In this document: one piece after another, positions 18,473-27,971 of the stretch | How the letters are laid out: each line of letters begins with the position of its first letter | How positions within the stretch are numbered: position 1 is the first letter of the stretch | Source: Chitinophagaceae bacterium | GTDB taxonomy: Bacteria; Bacteroidota; Bacteroidia; Chitinophagales; Chitinophagaceae | Length of the DNA stretch: 64,000 nucleotides | Assembly: GCA_019638595.1 (NCBI GenBank) | Contig: JAHBTJ010000004.1 | Location: forward strand, 248,001 to 312,000 | Direction of reading: 5' to 3' | The notes under the pieces: model-generated | What the model saw: the letters and a program-made list of their open reading frames with translations, nothing else | The model's database searches: none | What the model was told of the DNA's origin: nothing | Program-made: the position numbers and the translations under genes

Positions 18473-20194
18473 CTAAGAGAAACTCTTTTTACGGAAGACG
18501 AGGAATTGCAATATAAATCCTAACATAACCACCAGCAGGGCGCCGATCGCGTTCAGCCATAAAAAGCCCAGATCAATGATCTTATGCTCATTGAGTACAA
18601 ACAGCGATATTACGGATATCTCCCCCAAAACAGCGGCCCAGAAAACCGCGTTGCCTTTAACGGGCTTACAATAGAACGCGAGCAGGAAAACGCCCAGTAT
18701 TACTCCATAAAACAACGACCCCAGTATATTCACTGCTTCTATTAAACTATCTCCTATATTATAAGCAAACTGGGCAACAACAATGCAAAACACACCCCAT
18801 AAGAGCGTATACAGCCTCGACATTTTGAAATCGTCGCCGGCAGACATTTTTTTATTTACGAACTGCTTATGGATATCTACTATGGTGCTGGATGCCAGTG
18901 AGTTCAATGCCGCTGCAATGCTGCCCCAACTGGAAATAAATATAACGGCAATCAGTAGCCCTATCAATCCTTTAGGCAAATAATCCAGCACAAAACGGAG
19001 AAAAATATAATTGGTATCGTTGGAATCTCCTTTTATTTCGGGCTTTTCAACCAGTTTTTTAAACTCAACCCGTAAACTATCTCTTTGTTTGTTGATATTG
19101 ATCAACTGGATTTTATTTCCCTCGGAAAAATCCACATTTCCAGTTGCTGCGAACGATCTTACAATTTCCTTTTTCTGCAAATCAACCAGGTTATAATGTT
19201 CCTGGATATTTTTGAGGGAGTCCGCATACCGCGTCTGGCTTATTTTATCAACCTGCGTCTGGTTAAAAAACAGCGGGGCATTATGAAATTGATAAAAGGC
19301 AAATACAAGAATACCCAATAGCAGAATAAAAAACTGCATAGGTACTTTTACCAAACCATTCATGAGCAGACCCAACCGGCTTTCTTTAACAGACTTTGCG
19401 GTGAGATACCGGCCAACCTGGCTTTGGTCCGTTCCAAAATAAGAAAGCGCCAGAAAAAAACCACCTATAATACCGCTCCACAAATTATACCTGTCCCTCC
19501 AGTCAAAACCATTTTCACTCATACCCGTAGTAATTATATTTACTTTTCCCATGGCGCCCCCTACTTTCAGGGCATCAAAAAAGCCGATATCTTCAGGCAA
19601 ATATTTCACCACCAGGTAACCGGCAATGAACATGCTGGTAAAAATGATGATCAACTGTAGTTGTTGTGTGTAGGCTACTGCCCTGGCTCCGCCGGCTACT
19701 GTATAAATGATCAGCAGTCCTCCCATAAAAATATTTGTCCAGTAAATGTTCCAGCCCAATAATGATGAAAGGATGATTGCCGGAGCGTAGATGCTGATGC
19801 CGGTTGACAGGCCACGTTGTAACAGGAAGAGAAAAGAAGTAAGTGTTCTTGTTTTTACATCGAATCTTCTTTCAAGAAATTCATAAGCCGTATATAAACG
19901 GTATTTATGAAAAATAGGAACAAACGTAACGCAAAGCACAATCATGGCTAATGGCAGGCCAAAGTAGTATTGCACAAAACGCATTCCATCGGTATAGGCC
20001 TGCCCGGGAGCAGATAAAAATGTAATAGCGCTGGCCTGTGTACCCATAATACTGAACAGCACAATATACCAGGGCATTTCGCGGTTGCTCAAAAAATACC
20101 CGTCAAGATTTTTAGTAGTACGACTTTTAAATACGCCATATACTATAATAGCAGCAAGCGTTAGTATAAGTACAATCCAATCGGCGTAACTCAT
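18473..20194 (-). CDS. Sodium:solute symporter (SSS family)
   Basis: A 573-residue inner-membrane protein with about 13 hydrophobic helices and the family opening YADWIVLILTLAAIIVYGVF, then NLDGYFLSNREMPW. The SSS superfamily imports sugars, amino acids, nucleosides or vitamins with Na+. Segments such as GGARAVAYTQQLQ and FFLALSYFGTDQSQVGRYL are typical of the sugar/sialic acid branch. A hydrophilic insert (about 325-385) sits between helices. Its ATG overlaps the stop of a 41-aa membrane-protein gene (ATGA), and the PIG-L gene lies further upstream, so the likely substrate is a deacetylated or acetylated glycan fragment released by PIG-L. That last step is inference. Confidence 0.9.
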   Translation of the reverse strand: MSYADWIVLILTLAAIIVYGVFKSRTTKNLDGYFLSNREMPWYIVLFSIMGTQASAITFLSAPGQAYTDGMRFVQYYFGLPLAMIVLCVTFVPIFHKYRLYTAYEFLERRFDVKTRTLTSFLFLLQRGLSTGISIYAPAIILSSLLGWNIYWTNIFMGGLLIIYTVAGGARAVAYTQQLQLIIIFTSMFIAGYLVVKYLPEDIGFFDALKVGGAMGKVNIITTGMSENGFDWRDRYNLWSGIIGGFFLALSYFGTDQSQVGRYLTAKSVKESRLGLLMNGLVKVPMQFFILLLGILVFAFYQFHNAPLFFNQTQVDKISQTRYADSLKNIQEHYNLVDLQKKEIVRSFAATGNVDFSEGNKIQLININKQRDSLRVEFKKLVEKPEIKGDSNDTNYIFLRFVLDYLPKGLIGLLIAVIFISSWGSIAAALNSLASSTIVDIHKQFVNKKMSAGDDFKMSRLYTLLWGVFCIVVAQFAYNIGDSLIEAVNILGSLFYGVILGVFLLAFYCKPVKGNAVFWAAVLGEISVISLFVLNEHKIIDLGFLWLNAIGALLVVMLGFILQFLVFRKKSFS

Positions 20195-20316
20195 GAAAAA
20201 TATTTGGTAAAATAAATGAACAGTATAATTTGCACAACCAGCACTACTATAACAGTAATATACCAGCCGTTCCAGGTATTAAATACCGGGGGACGTTCAT
20301 CTGTTTTCTCCATCAT
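20191..20316 (-). CDS. 41-aa single-helix membrane protein coupled to the SSS symporter
   Basis: A short open frame from ATG 20316 to TGA 20191-20193 encodes 41 residues: an acidic/polar start MMEKTDERPPVFNTW, then one hydrophobic helix (about residues 19-36) and a short polar end (FTKYFS). Its stop shares the ATGA overlap with the symporter ATG, a hallmark of translational coupling. Small one- or two-helix partners are known for SSS transporters (YhdT with PanF), so an accessory subunit role is a reasonable inference. Not similar to anything I can name. A second possible ATG at 20313 would remove only Met1. Confidence 0.72.
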   Translation of the reverse strand: MMEKTDERPPVFNTWNGWYITVIVVLVVQIILFIYFTKYFS

Positions 20317-20323
20317 TTTATAT

Positions 20324-20485
20324 TTATTTAAATGATCTCCTCAACAGCAATGCAACAATAATTCCCAGCAAAATTCCTAACCCGATTTTTTTAAATATTA
20401 ATGTAACCAGTACGCCTATCCCCACCCCTATAATTACACCGGTTACCGGGCCTTTATTAATGTCATTTTTGTTTTGCTGTGCCAT
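20324..20485 (-). CDS. 53-aa two-helix membrane protein
   Basis: An open frame from ATG 20485 to TAA 20324-20326 encodes 53 residues: MAQQNKNDINKGPVTG, then glycine-rich hydrophobic segments (IIGVGIGVLVTLIF and GLGILLGIIVALLL) separated by KKI, ending RRSFK. It starts inside the last codons of the PIG-L gene (23-bp overlap) and stops 8 bp before the next small gene, so all four genes of this block are one coupled transcript. Gly-x-x-x-Gly spacing suggests helix packing. Function is unknown; it could be a small transporter subunit or holin-like protein. Confidence 0.7.
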   Translation of the reverse strand: MAQQNKNDINKGPVTGVIIGVGIGVLVTLIFKKIGLGILLGIIVALLLRRSFK

Positions 20486-23009
20486 TTACTTTTTTATAAT
20501 TTGGATTAGCAACCAAATTAGCAAATAATCTGTAAGCTCCACCTACACCGGCAGGTAATTGTCTAAAAAAAACCAGCCCCGTATAAATAAATCTTCCTTT
20601 GCCATGGTTGGCTACTATTAAGCTACCGGTAGCGGGTTCTTCGCCCGGGTCGTTCATGGCAAGAATACTTTTATACTCCGCTCCTGCCTGCGCCGCAAAG
20701 TAAATGCCCCGTTCCTGTATCCAGTTGTCAAAGTCTTTGGCGCTGATCTTATTGGGCCAATTCAATACCAGGTCGTCTTTTTGAAGAAAGCTCACCTGCG
20801 CGTTTTCATCGGTTACGCGTGTACGCGAAATATCAAACGGATATGGTCCCATCCGTGCCTTTACAGGGCCTATATAGTTGCTTGTATTATATTGAACTAC
20901 TAAATTGCCCCCGTTGCTTACATATTTCATCAGTGTATCATATACGTTGTTCAGCCAGTCGTGAATATTGTATGCCCTTACGCCCGTTACAATGGCATCG
21001 TATTGTGCAAGATTCCCGGTAAGGATATCGGCTTCTGTAAGAAACGTAACATCGTACCCCAGGTCTTTTAAAGCGTCGGGTATCTTATCCCCGGCGCCAT
21101 TGATGTAACCTATTTTCTTTCCTGCGGTAATAATTTCATCATCAATCACTTTTACCTTATTAAGATACAGGTAAGAAATGGAAGGTATATGCGGGTATTC
21201 AATCCTGCGGATGGTATAACTCTGGTAACGTTCTTTATATTTTGCAGTAAGGTTCGAGAAAAACATCAAATGCTTTTCCCTGGTGTTTTTTAAGATCTGC
21301 TGCGTGTTAAGTGTATAACTGGTTACGCCTCCTTTAGGCAACGAAAAGTTGTTATCGGTTTCAACCGCCTGTTTAATAAGCTCATCCCCTTTATACTCGT
21401 ATTGGTAATATTCCGCCCGGGCGTTTTTAATATCACTTAATGCTGTTACGCCCAGCTTTACGGGCGCGGGAGCTTTTTTATTAAGATGAGTAAACACAAA
21501 CCTGGGTGATTCGCTCAACGACAATGCCGGCACTACTACCAGGGGCTGGTAAATTTCTCCATTTACAGGATCAGTGTGTTTGTAACGCACAGGTTTTGAA
21601 AACACAAAAGGTTGCCCGTTGATCTGCATGGATAATGTAATGTTAAAAGGAGCGGGAGTTTCGGGCAAACCTATCAGGTTTTGATCATCAACAATAAAAT
21701 GCCCTCCATTCAACCCTTTTTCCAACCAGTATGGTTGCGTATAGTTCATATTTACCAGCACGAACAGTTTTTTTGAAAAAGTGATGGCTTCGTTGGTAGG
21801 TAACGGGGAGGGTATAGGCTGATGGAAAAGATTAACAGAAGGCGATTGAATATCCAATCCTCCCCTGTTTACAATATTCACATTTATTTTCAGCGAATCG
21901 CCTGCCGCTACAAAGGGCACATCGGTAGTAGCCTCAAAAAATACACCTGCGCATATTTCTATTAATTTATGTACCAGCACCGATTTTTGTTTTTTCCAGT
22001 AATCATCCATTGAACTTGCCAGGATGCCGGTATACAGTTTTGCCAAACCAGGCACGGATCTTTCAGGATGTTCATAAGAAAAATTACTGATCAGGCTGTC
22101 AATGGAGCGTTCCATGTCAGCTTCAGAAAAGCCCGGGGCTTTTACCCGCCTGACCGAAGTTTCTATGCCATCCATTAAATCGGTTTTGGGAGCGCTGCCT
22201 GCCGTTGTAATAAAATATTCATATGCGGAGCCGCGCTGGGCTGATACTCCAAATCCCTGGCTTTTATGCTGGGTACGGCTTTCGGCCGCTATTTCACCGT
22301 AGCTTTTTCCTAACAGGGCATTATATCCTCCCACATCTACCTTAAACTGATCCTCACTTTGGGTATTGTTTGAACCGAAATTGTAAGTATTCCACAAAAT
22401 CCGTTCGGTCTTCCATGGCTTTACGCCAAATGTAAACTGCTCGGGGAACTTCGTAGAATCGGCAGCGGCGAAAAAAGCTTCATGCGCCAGTACCGCCGAA
22501 GCGGAATGATGCCCGTGCCCTGCCCTGCCATCTTCGGGAAAACGGGTAATGATCACATCGGGGCGAAACTTCCGTATCACCCATACCACATCGCTCAGTA
22601 TAAGCGGCTTATTCCATTTTTCCAGCGCCTCTTCAGTGTGCTTACAAAAGCCAAAATCGTATGCCCTCGAAAAAAACTGTTCCGCTCCGTCTATTCTGCG
22701 GGCTGCCAGCAGTTCCTGTGTTCGTATCAACCCCAGCTCTGTACCCTGTTCGTCGCCAATAAGGTTCTGTCCCCCATCGCCCCTGGTAAGGCTAAGGTAA
22801 CCGGTACGGTACATTTTTTCATTTGCGAGGTATGCAAGCAGGCGGGTATTTTCATCATCAGGATGTGCGGCTATATACAATACGCTTCCAAAAACTTTTA
22901 GCTTTTTTAGCTGCAATAATATCTCAGCACTGTTGTAAGATCGCCAGGATTGAGACTGAGCAAAAGCAGAAATGACCAGAAATAAGAAGAGTGTAAATTT
23001 TTTTTTCAT
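20463..23009 (-). CDS. Secreted PIG-L family deacetylase with C-terminal glutaminase-like domain
   Basis: An 848-residue exported protein. Signal peptide about 1-18 (ISAFAQ before SQSW). The PIG-L/LmbE deacetylase domain (about 35-270) has AHPDDE (zinc ligands His49, Asp52) and the later GHGHHSA. The middle is beta-rich and the last 200 residues look like a class I glutamine-amidotransferase/ThuA-like domain (DVTFLTEADI, IVTGVRAYN). Characterised PIG-L enzymes remove acetyl from N-acetylglucosamine-type sugars. Because it is secreted and about 850 residues long, it is not the cytoplasmic bacillithiol BshB. It leads an operon with two small membrane proteins and an SSS transporter, so it probably processes an external glycan that is then imported. 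Confidence 0.88.
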   Translation of the reverse strand: MKKKFTLFLFLVISAFAQSQSWRSYNSAEILLQLKKLKVFGSVLYIAAHPDDENTRLLAYLANEKMYRTGYLSLTRGDGGQNLIGDEQGTELGLIRTQELLAARRIDGAEQFFSRAYDFGFCKHTEEALEKWNKPLILSDVVWVIRKFRPDVIITRFPEDGRAGHGHHSASAVLAHEAFFAAADSTKFPEQFTFGVKPWKTERILWNTYNFGSNNTQSEDQFKVDVGGYNALLGKSYGEIAAESRTQHKSQGFGVSAQRGSAYEYFITTAGSAPKTDLMDGIETSVRRVKAPGFSEADMERSIDSLISNFSYEHPERSVPGLAKLYTGILASSMDDYWKKQKSVLVHKLIEICAGVFFEATTDVPFVAAGDSLKINVNIVNRGGLDIQSPSVNLFHQPIPSPLPTNEAITFSKKLFVLVNMNYTQPYWLEKGLNGGHFIVDDQNLIGLPETPAPFNITLSMQINGQPFVFSKPVRYKHTDPVNGEIYQPLVVVPALSLSESPRFVFTHLNKKAPAPVKLGVTALSDIKNARAEYYQYEYKGDELIKQAVETDNNFSLPKGGVTSYTLNTQQILKNTREKHLMFFSNLTAKYKERYQSYTIRRIEYPHIPSISYLYLNKVKVIDDEIITAGKKIGYINGAGDKIPDALKDLGYDVTFLTEADILTGNLAQYDAIVTGVRAYNIHDWLNNVYDTLMKYVSNGGNLVVQYNTSNYIGPVKARMGPYPFDISRTRVTDENAQVSFLQKDDLVLNWPNKISAKDFDNWIQERGIYFAAQAGAEYKSILAMNDPGEEPATGSLIVANHGKGRFIYTGLVFFRQLPAGVGGAYRLFANLVANPNYKKVNGTAKQK

Positions 23010-23034
23010 GCCGAATTTTAACTACTTTTTCTGC

Positions 23035-23670
23035 TTAATCCGTGAGTTTGTATATTTCCTGTATATCGTGAAGTATTTTGTCAAAGTCGAGCTTAAGGTC
23101 TTTGAGCATACCGGATTTAAGATCGAAAACCCAGCCATGCACACGCGGATATCCATGATGCATATACTCCTGCTGTACGCTGGCCAGCTTAATAACATTT
23201 ACACATTGCTCCTGCACGTTCAGCTCCACCAGCCGGTTGTATCTTTCCGATTCATCGGTTATCGCGTTCAGTTCTTCTTTGTGCAAGCGGTATACATCCC
23301 GTATATTCCTGAGCCAGGGATTTAAAATACCAAGATCCTTAGGCTGCATGGCCGCTTTAACACCGCCACAATTATAATGCCCGCATACAATAACATGCTT
23401 TACTTTCAGGAAGCGGACAGCATAATTGATAGAAGACATGACATTCAGATCAATAGAACAAACAAGGTTGGCTACATTGCGGTGTACAAATACTTCGCCC
23501 GGCTCCAGTCCCATGATCTCATTGGCAGGAACACGACTATCGCTGCAGCCAATATACAGGTAATCGGGATGTTGCTCTTTTGCCAGCTTTTCAAAAAAAG
23601 CAGCGTCGTTTTTTGTTTTTGATTCTATCCAAATCCTGTTGTTTTCAAAAATTTGCTCGTAAGTTGTCAT
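23035..23670 (-). CDS. Beta-class carbonic anhydrase
   Basis: A 211-residue cytoplasmic zinc enzyme interconverting CO2 and bicarbonate. Zinc ligands are visible: GCSDSRV (Cys42, with the catalytic Asp44-Arg46 dyad), and CGHYNCGG (His98, Cys101). Also EVFVHRNVANLV, typical of beta-CAs. Length is normal. ATG 23670 (MTTYEQIFENN) is chosen; the frame runs to 23739 with a hydrophobic extension that overlaps the region just after yebC and does not look native. It lies 72 bp downstream of the yebC stop on the same strand and 25 bp upstream of the PIG-L start. Confidence 0.92.
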   Translation of the reverse strand: MTTYEQIFENNRIWIESKTKNDAAFFEKLAKEQHPDYLYIGCSDSRVPANEIMGLEPGEVFVHRNVANLVCSIDLNVMSSINYAVRFLKVKHVIVCGHYNCGGVKAAMQPKDLGILNPWLRNIRDVYRLHKEELNAITDESERYNRLVELNVQEQCVNVIKLASVQQEYMHHGYPRVHGWVFDLKSGMLKDLKLDFDKILHDIQEIYKLTD

Positions 23671-23742
23671 ATCAAAACTTGTTTTTGTAGCAGTTAATGC
23701 ATCAACAGGAATGAGGAACAGCAACCGGGTATCCGGCATCTA

Positions 23743-24465
23743 TTATTGTAAATTATGAAACACTTTTTGAACATCCTCATCCTGCTCAAGCCTGTCTATT
23801 AATTTTAACACTTCCTGCGCCTGGTCTTCAGGTAATTCAACAGTGGTAGCGGGTATCCATTCCACTTCTGAGCTGATCGGCGTTCTGTTTTTTTCTTCCA
23901 GTGCTTTTTGCATATTGCCAAAATCAGTAAACCCACATCGTATTACCAGCACCTCTTCTCCGTTTTCACCTGTTCCTTCTCCCAATTCTTCCAGCCCAAA
24001 ATCTATCAGTTCCAACTCCAGGTCATCCGCATTTAATCCTTCGGGCTTTAGTTTAAATACGCCCATTTTCTTAAACTGGAAAGCCACGCTCCCGCTGTTA
24101 CCCAATGAGCCGCCTCCTTTATTAAAATGGCTTTTTACATTGGCTACTGTCCTTACATGGTTGTCGGTGGCGGTTTCAACCAAAACAGCCACTCCATGCG
24201 GAGCATATCCTTCATACAGTATCTCATCGTAATTTTCCATTTCCTTGCCCTGCGCCCTTTTGATAGCGGCCTCTACCCTGTCCTTAGGCATGTTCACGCT
24301 CTTGGCATTCTGCATGCAGCGTCTCAATGCAGGGTTAGTATTAGGATCGGGTCCACCGGCTTTTACTGCTATGGCTATTTCCTTGCCTATCCGGCTGAAT
24401 TGTTTGGCCATTTTATCCCAGCGGGCAAACATGGTTGACTTGCGTACTTCAAATATTCTTCCCAT
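23743..24465 (-). CDS. YebC/PmpR-family protein
   Basis: A 240-residue protein of the YebC family, with the family start [20 protein letters not shown], then [26 protein letters not shown] and the later [14 protein letters not shown]. In several bacteria YebC proteins act as DNA-binding transcriptional regulators, and recent work assigns some members a role in translation of proline-rich or stalled ribosomes. Which applies here cannot be told. Length is standard (about 240). The gene stands first on its strand, divergent from the second Uma2 gene. Confidence 0.92.
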   Translation of the reverse strand: MGRIFEVRKSTMFARWDKMAKQFSRIGKEIAIAVKAGGPDPNTNPALRRCMQNAKSVNMPKDRVEAAIKRAQGKEMENYDEILYEGYAPHGVAVLVETATDNHVRTVANVKSHFNKGGGSLGNSGSVAFQFKKMGVFKLKPEGLNADDLELELIDFGLEELGEGTGENGEEVLVIRCGFTDFGNMQKALEEKNRTPISSEVEWIPATTVELPEDQAQEVLKLIDRLEQDEDVQKVFHNLQ

Positions 24466-24594
24466 AATTTATTATAAATTCCAGGTAACTGTTGCGGATA
24501 AGTTCCGCAGGGATCATTGAATGCATTATCCCGAACGGAGGCTGCAAATGTAAGGCAATGGAATGAAATTGCTAACTTTACACAAAGTCAGGTT

Positions 24595-25191
24595 ATGGTT
24601 ACAAGGTTGAACCAGTTGGATACTAAAAAGAAATATTCATACGCCGATTATTTGACCTGGTGGTTTGAAGAACGGGTGGAGCTGATCAAAGGAAAGATTT
24701 TTAAGATGAGCCCCGCGCCATCATCCAGCCACCAGCGCATTTCTTTTGAACTGGCAAGGAATATTGGTAATTTTTTACAGGGAAAGGAATGTAAAGCGTT
24801 CTCCGCGCCGTTTGATGTACGGCTGTCCCACTCAAAAAAATCAACCAGTGATAAAATGATCTTCACTGTTGTTCAGCCGGATATTTGCGTGATATATGAT
24901 TCGAAAAAAATTGATGAAAAAGGGTGTATAGGCGCTCCCGACTGGATCATAGAAATACTGAGCAATGCCAATACCAAGCATGAACTGCAAACCAAGTTTT
25001 CGCTGTACGAAGAGAATAAAATAAAGGAATACTGGATGGTTTCCCCCTTTACAAAATCGGTACAGGTATTTGACTATAACGATAAAAAAGGCAAATACGA
25101 ATTCAGGAAGAATTATGCCGAAGACGATAAAGTTCCTGTGGGTATTTTTAAAAGCTTTAAGGTAAACCTCGGGAAAGTATTTACGGAATAA
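24595..25191 (+). CDS. Uma2-family PD-(D/E)XK endonuclease-like protein, second copy
   Basis: A 198-residue Uma2 (DUF820) protein. Core elements: YSYADYLTWW, ELIKGKIFKMSPAPSSSHQR, FDVRLS, VVQPDICVIYD (core Asp), WIIEILSNANTKHELQTKFS (core Glu) and KEYWMV. It differs strongly from the copy at 8658-9245, so the two are not a recent duplication. ATG 24595 is used because it follows a TAACTTTAC -7-like sequence and starts near the family N-terminus; the frame is open from 24517. No restriction or modification partner is nearby. It converges on cysM with 13 bp between. Confidence 0.85.
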   Translation: MVTRLNQLDTKKKYSYADYLTWWFEERVELIKGKIFKMSPAPSSSHQRISFELARNIGNFLQGKECKAFSAPFDVRLSHSKKSTSDKMIFTVVQPDICVIYDSKKIDEKGCIGAPDWIIEILSNANTKHELQTKFSLYEENKIKEYWMVSPFTKSVQVFDYNDKKGKYEFRKNYAEDDKVPVGIFKSFKVNLGKVFTE

Positions 25192-25204
25192 CAGGCAATA
25201 TCTT

Positions 25205-26077
25205 TTACCCGAATAAATCACTGCTCAGGTAACGGTCACCCCTGTCGCAGGCAATGAATACAATAACGCCCGATGTCAGTTCCCTGCTTAACCTGAGTGC
25301 CGCCGATGCGGCACCTCCACTGCTCATACCGGCAAATATACCTTCCACCCTCGCCAGCTTTCTTGTCGTATCAACGGCTTCGGCCTGGGATATATCTATA
25401 ACCCGGTCTACACGCTTAGCATCAAATATTTGGGGCACATATTCTGCAGGCCATCTGCGTATGCCCGGTATCGAAGCATCTTCCGTAGGCTGGCAACCTA
25501 CAATTTGTATTTGAGGGTTCTTTTCTTTCAGATACATGGAACAGCCCATAATAGTACCGGTTGTGCCCATTGAGCTCACAAAATGAGTAACCTGGCCATT
25601 GGTATCTTTCCATATTTCCGGGCCGGTTGTTTTATAGTGCGCAATATAGTTATCCGGATTCGAAAACTGATCCAACTGGTAGTATTGTCCCGTAGCGGCC
25701 TTTTCTTCAGCATAGTCGCGGCATTTTTCAATACTTTCCAGCAATGTTACTTTGGCTCCATACGCTTCCATGGTCAGCACTCTTTCACGGGTGGAGCTTG
25801 CCGGCATTACCAGTTCAACTTTTAAATTAAAAAGATTGGCTGCCAGGGCCATTGCTATTCCTGTATTACCGCTGGTTGCTTCTATAAGTGTAGTACTACT
25901 GTTAATGTCTCCACGTTCCAGCGCGCTTTGGATCATATTAAAAGCCGGGCGGTCTTTTACACTTCCGCCGGGGTTATTGCCTTCGAGCTTGGCATATATT
26001 TTAACCAGGGGGTTGCTATTTAAACGCTGTAATGTTACAAGAGGAGTATTGCCAATTAAATCTGCTACGCCTGCCAT
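25205..26077 (-). CDS. cysM: Cysteine synthase B (O-acetylserine sulfhydrylase)
   Basis: A 290-residue PLP enzyme that makes L-cysteine from O-acetylserine and sulfide (or thiosulfate for CysM). PLP-Lys is Lys41 in NNPGGSVKDRPA; the asparagine loop SGNTGIAMA, the phosphate-binding GTTGTIMG and the C-terminal SSGGAASAAL are all intact. The short C-terminus and length fit CysM better than CysK. The gene starts 2 bp after the cysE stop, so both steps of cysteine synthesis are encoded in one leftward operon. Cysteine also feeds bacillithiol, for which bshC is present at 42257. Confidence 0.9.
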   Translation of the reverse strand: MAGVADLIGNTPLVTLQRLNSNPLVKIYAKLEGNNPGGSVKDRPAFNMIQSALERGDINSSTTLIEATSGNTGIAMALAANLFNLKVELVMPASSTRERVLTMEAYGAKVTLLESIEKCRDYAEEKAATGQYYQLDQFSNPDNYIAHYKTTGPEIWKDTNGQVTHFVSSMGTTGTIMGCSMYLKEKNPQIQIVGCQPTEDASIPGIRRWPAEYVPQIFDAKRVDRVIDISQAEAVDTTRKLARVEGIFAGMSSGGAASAALRLSRELTSGVIVFIACDRGDRYLSSDLFG

Positions 26078-26079
26078 AA

Positions 26080-26895
26080 TCAGTAGTTTTTTATTTTCCT
26101 TTCTTCAATAATTATTTCTGAATTGTGATATACCAGCGATCCCGCAGGAATACTATGTGTCAACCAAACATTTCCCCCGATAATGCTGTTATGTCCTATA
26201 ACAGTATCGCCCCCCAGCACCGTGGCGTTCGAATAAAGTATTACATTGTCTTCAATGGTAGGATGCCTTTTTACGGAAGCCATGCTTTTGTCTACGCTCA
26301 AAGCCCCAAGCGTTACCCCCTGGTATATCTTTACGAAGCTCCCTATAATAGCCGTTTCTCCTATCACTATGCCCGTTCCATGGTCAACATAACAATACTC
26401 CCCGATTTCCGCTGCCGGGTGAATATCAATACCGGTTTTAGAATGCGCGTACTCGGTAAGTATACGTGGCAATAGCGGTACTTCCAGTTCATACAGCAGG
26501 TGAGCTATCCGGTAAAAGCATAATGCATAAAATCCGGGATAGGCTCTTATTACTTCAAATTCGGTTTTGGCAGCCGGGTCACCATTTAAAATGGCATCCA
26601 CATCGGTATTCAAAATCCTGTACAGATCGGGTACTGCTTTGAAAAATTTTTGGGAGATCGCTTCTATATCACAGTCGCAACAGGCTTTTGTAGCATGCAT
26701 CATAGCGGTAAGCTCTTTCTGCAATGCCTCAAAAGCCGTCTCTATATCGTCTGTAGATTGATAATTACATTGTGATAGCTCGGGAAACAATAAGCAAATA
26801 AGACCGGAAGCCCATCGGGCAATCTCTTCATTGGGTGGAACATCTTCTAAAAGCTGTTGTTTATCAAAAATTTTTTGAGTCAGGTCTTTGGTCAT
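26080..26895 (-). CDS. cysE: Serine O-acetyltransferase (CysE/EpsC type)
   Basis: A 271-residue enzyme making O-acetylserine from serine and acetyl-CoA. The N-terminal half is helical (about 1-140) with FEVIRAYPGFYALCFYRIAH, and the C-terminal half is the left-handed beta-helix: GIDIHPAAEIGEYCYVDHG, VIGETAIIG, QGVTLG, then HPTIEDNVILYSNATVLGG. The catalytic His in the GIDIHP and DHGTG elements is present. The tail (EIIIEERKIKNY) lacks the usual C-terminal isoleucine, so the standard CysK-binding and feedback-inhibition tail may not apply. It is the first gene of the cysE-cysM operon. Confidence 0.9.
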   Translation of the reverse strand: MTKDLTQKIFDKQQLLEDVPPNEEIARWASGLICLLFPELSQCNYQSTDDIETAFEALQKELTAMMHATKACCDCDIEAISQKFFKAVPDLYRILNTDVDAILNGDPAAKTEFEVIRAYPGFYALCFYRIAHLLYELEVPLLPRILTEYAHSKTGIDIHPAAEIGEYCYVDHGTGIVIGETAIIGSFVKIYQGVTLGALSVDKSMASVKRHPTIEDNVILYSNATVLGGDTVIGHNSIIGGNVWLTHSIPAGSLVYHNSEIIIEERKIKNY

Positions 26896-27079
26896 GTAAA
26901 GGCGTTTCGTTTAAGCCGGCAGAACCGGCCAATGGGCAAAATTACTTGAAAAGATGATTTCTAACTGAATTGGCAAGGTTATAATAATATTCACAAATAA
27001 TAACCGGGGAAACAGTAAAATTTTGTTAGAAATCCGCTTACACCTCATTATTTGCCCTCCGCACCTGCACGAGCTTCAT

Positions 27080-27107
27080 AAAAAAGCCACTGCAGATGCA
27101 ATGGCTT
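27080..27107 (-). terminator. Intrinsic terminator of the superoxide dismutase gene
   Basis: An 11-bp stem with one mismatch (27084-27094 with 27097-27107) followed on the minus strand by TTTTTTATG. It lies 42 bp past the SOD stop. The rest of the 253-bp gap to the cysE start shows nothing else. Confidence 0.7.
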
Positions 27108-27148
27108 GTTGATAAGATGAATGAACAGTAACGCTCAAGGAGATAAAG

Positions 27149-27781
27149 CTATTGGATCACCCCGCAACCTATTCTTGAACCCGCGTTACCAGTTGGCTGA
27201 GTAGTATAATCATCTACTCCCCCATGCACGATCACCGCTTTCGCAAGGATGTTTTTGTCTGCTGTTCCGCCAAGTGTCCATAAGTCTGTTTCCAGCGTAA
27301 TGGTTCCTTTGCCTGATTTATCCAGCTCTACGTTGCCAATATCTCCTGAATGAAAACTGGCGCTGCCCCATTTACCGTGCTGGGCATTGGTTGGATTCCA
27401 GTGTCCATGAGAAGCTTTACCATTATCGCCACAGTCTCCATGCTCGTGAAGATGAACAGCAACACTTTTACCTGCTTTGGCAGGCACAGTTATTTCTAAT
27501 TCCAGCTTTACCTTGCCGTTATCCAGCGCGTCAAATTTTGCTACTCCGGTTACAGAAGTATCGGGGTACGTGCCTGTTAACGTGGCTTCAGCATGTTTTG
27601 CAAAAGGTACAGAAGTGGTGGTATCCGGGCCATGCCCTGTATGCATATCAGTAGCAGGCGAGGTAGTAGCAGGATCATTACCAGCCGATTCGCCAGACTG
27701 GTTACCGCAGGATGAAAAAAACAGCAAAACAGGTACTGCTATAAAAGCAGCCATTAATTGCTTTGGTGATAAGAACGTCAT
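27149..27781 (-). CDS. Cu/Zn superoxide dismutase lipoprotein
   Basis: A 210-residue lipoprotein (lipobox FFSSC, Cys25) followed by a His/Met/Thr-rich linker containing MHTGHGPD, then a Cu/Zn SOD domain. It dismutates superoxide in the periplasm or at the membrane. Metal and structural residues are visible: VHLHEHGDCGD (copper His pair and first disulfide Cys), GHWNP, NAQHG, HSGDIGNV, then VIVHGGVDDY and GSRIGCGVI (second Cys). Residues and length fit functional bacterial SodC. The linker may help load metal. The gene stands alone and ends in a clear terminator. Start 27781 is used; a Met at residue 10 is an alternative. Confidence 0.9.
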   Translation of the reverse strand: MTFLSPKQLMAAFIAVPVLLFFSSCGNQSGESAGNDPATTSPATDMHTGHGPDTTTSVPFAKHAEATLTGTYPDTSVTGVAKFDALDNGKVKLELEITVPAKAGKSVAVHLHEHGDCGDNGKASHGHWNPTNAQHGKWGSASFHSGDIGNVELDKSGKGTITLETDLWTLGGTADKNILAKAVIVHGGVDDYTTQPTGNAGSRIGCGVIQ

Positions 27782-27971
27782 ACTTGATTAATTTTTATTA
27801 TTCTGAATATATATGCAAGCTACAAAAACCTTACCTATCCTTTTCACTTACAAACAGAAATATCCGGATTGGTAAACCGGGGAATTTTATCTTCATATCG
27901 GGGAAAGATATAAAAAACGACTCGGTCGCTGCAATCCATTGACCATCCCGAAGACAGGGATCCGCAGGTAA

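Noticed and set aside
20463..23009. Assigning the PIG-L gene as bacillithiol BshB
   Set aside because: It has a signal peptide and 848 residues with a second domain; BshB is cytoplasmic and about 230 residues.
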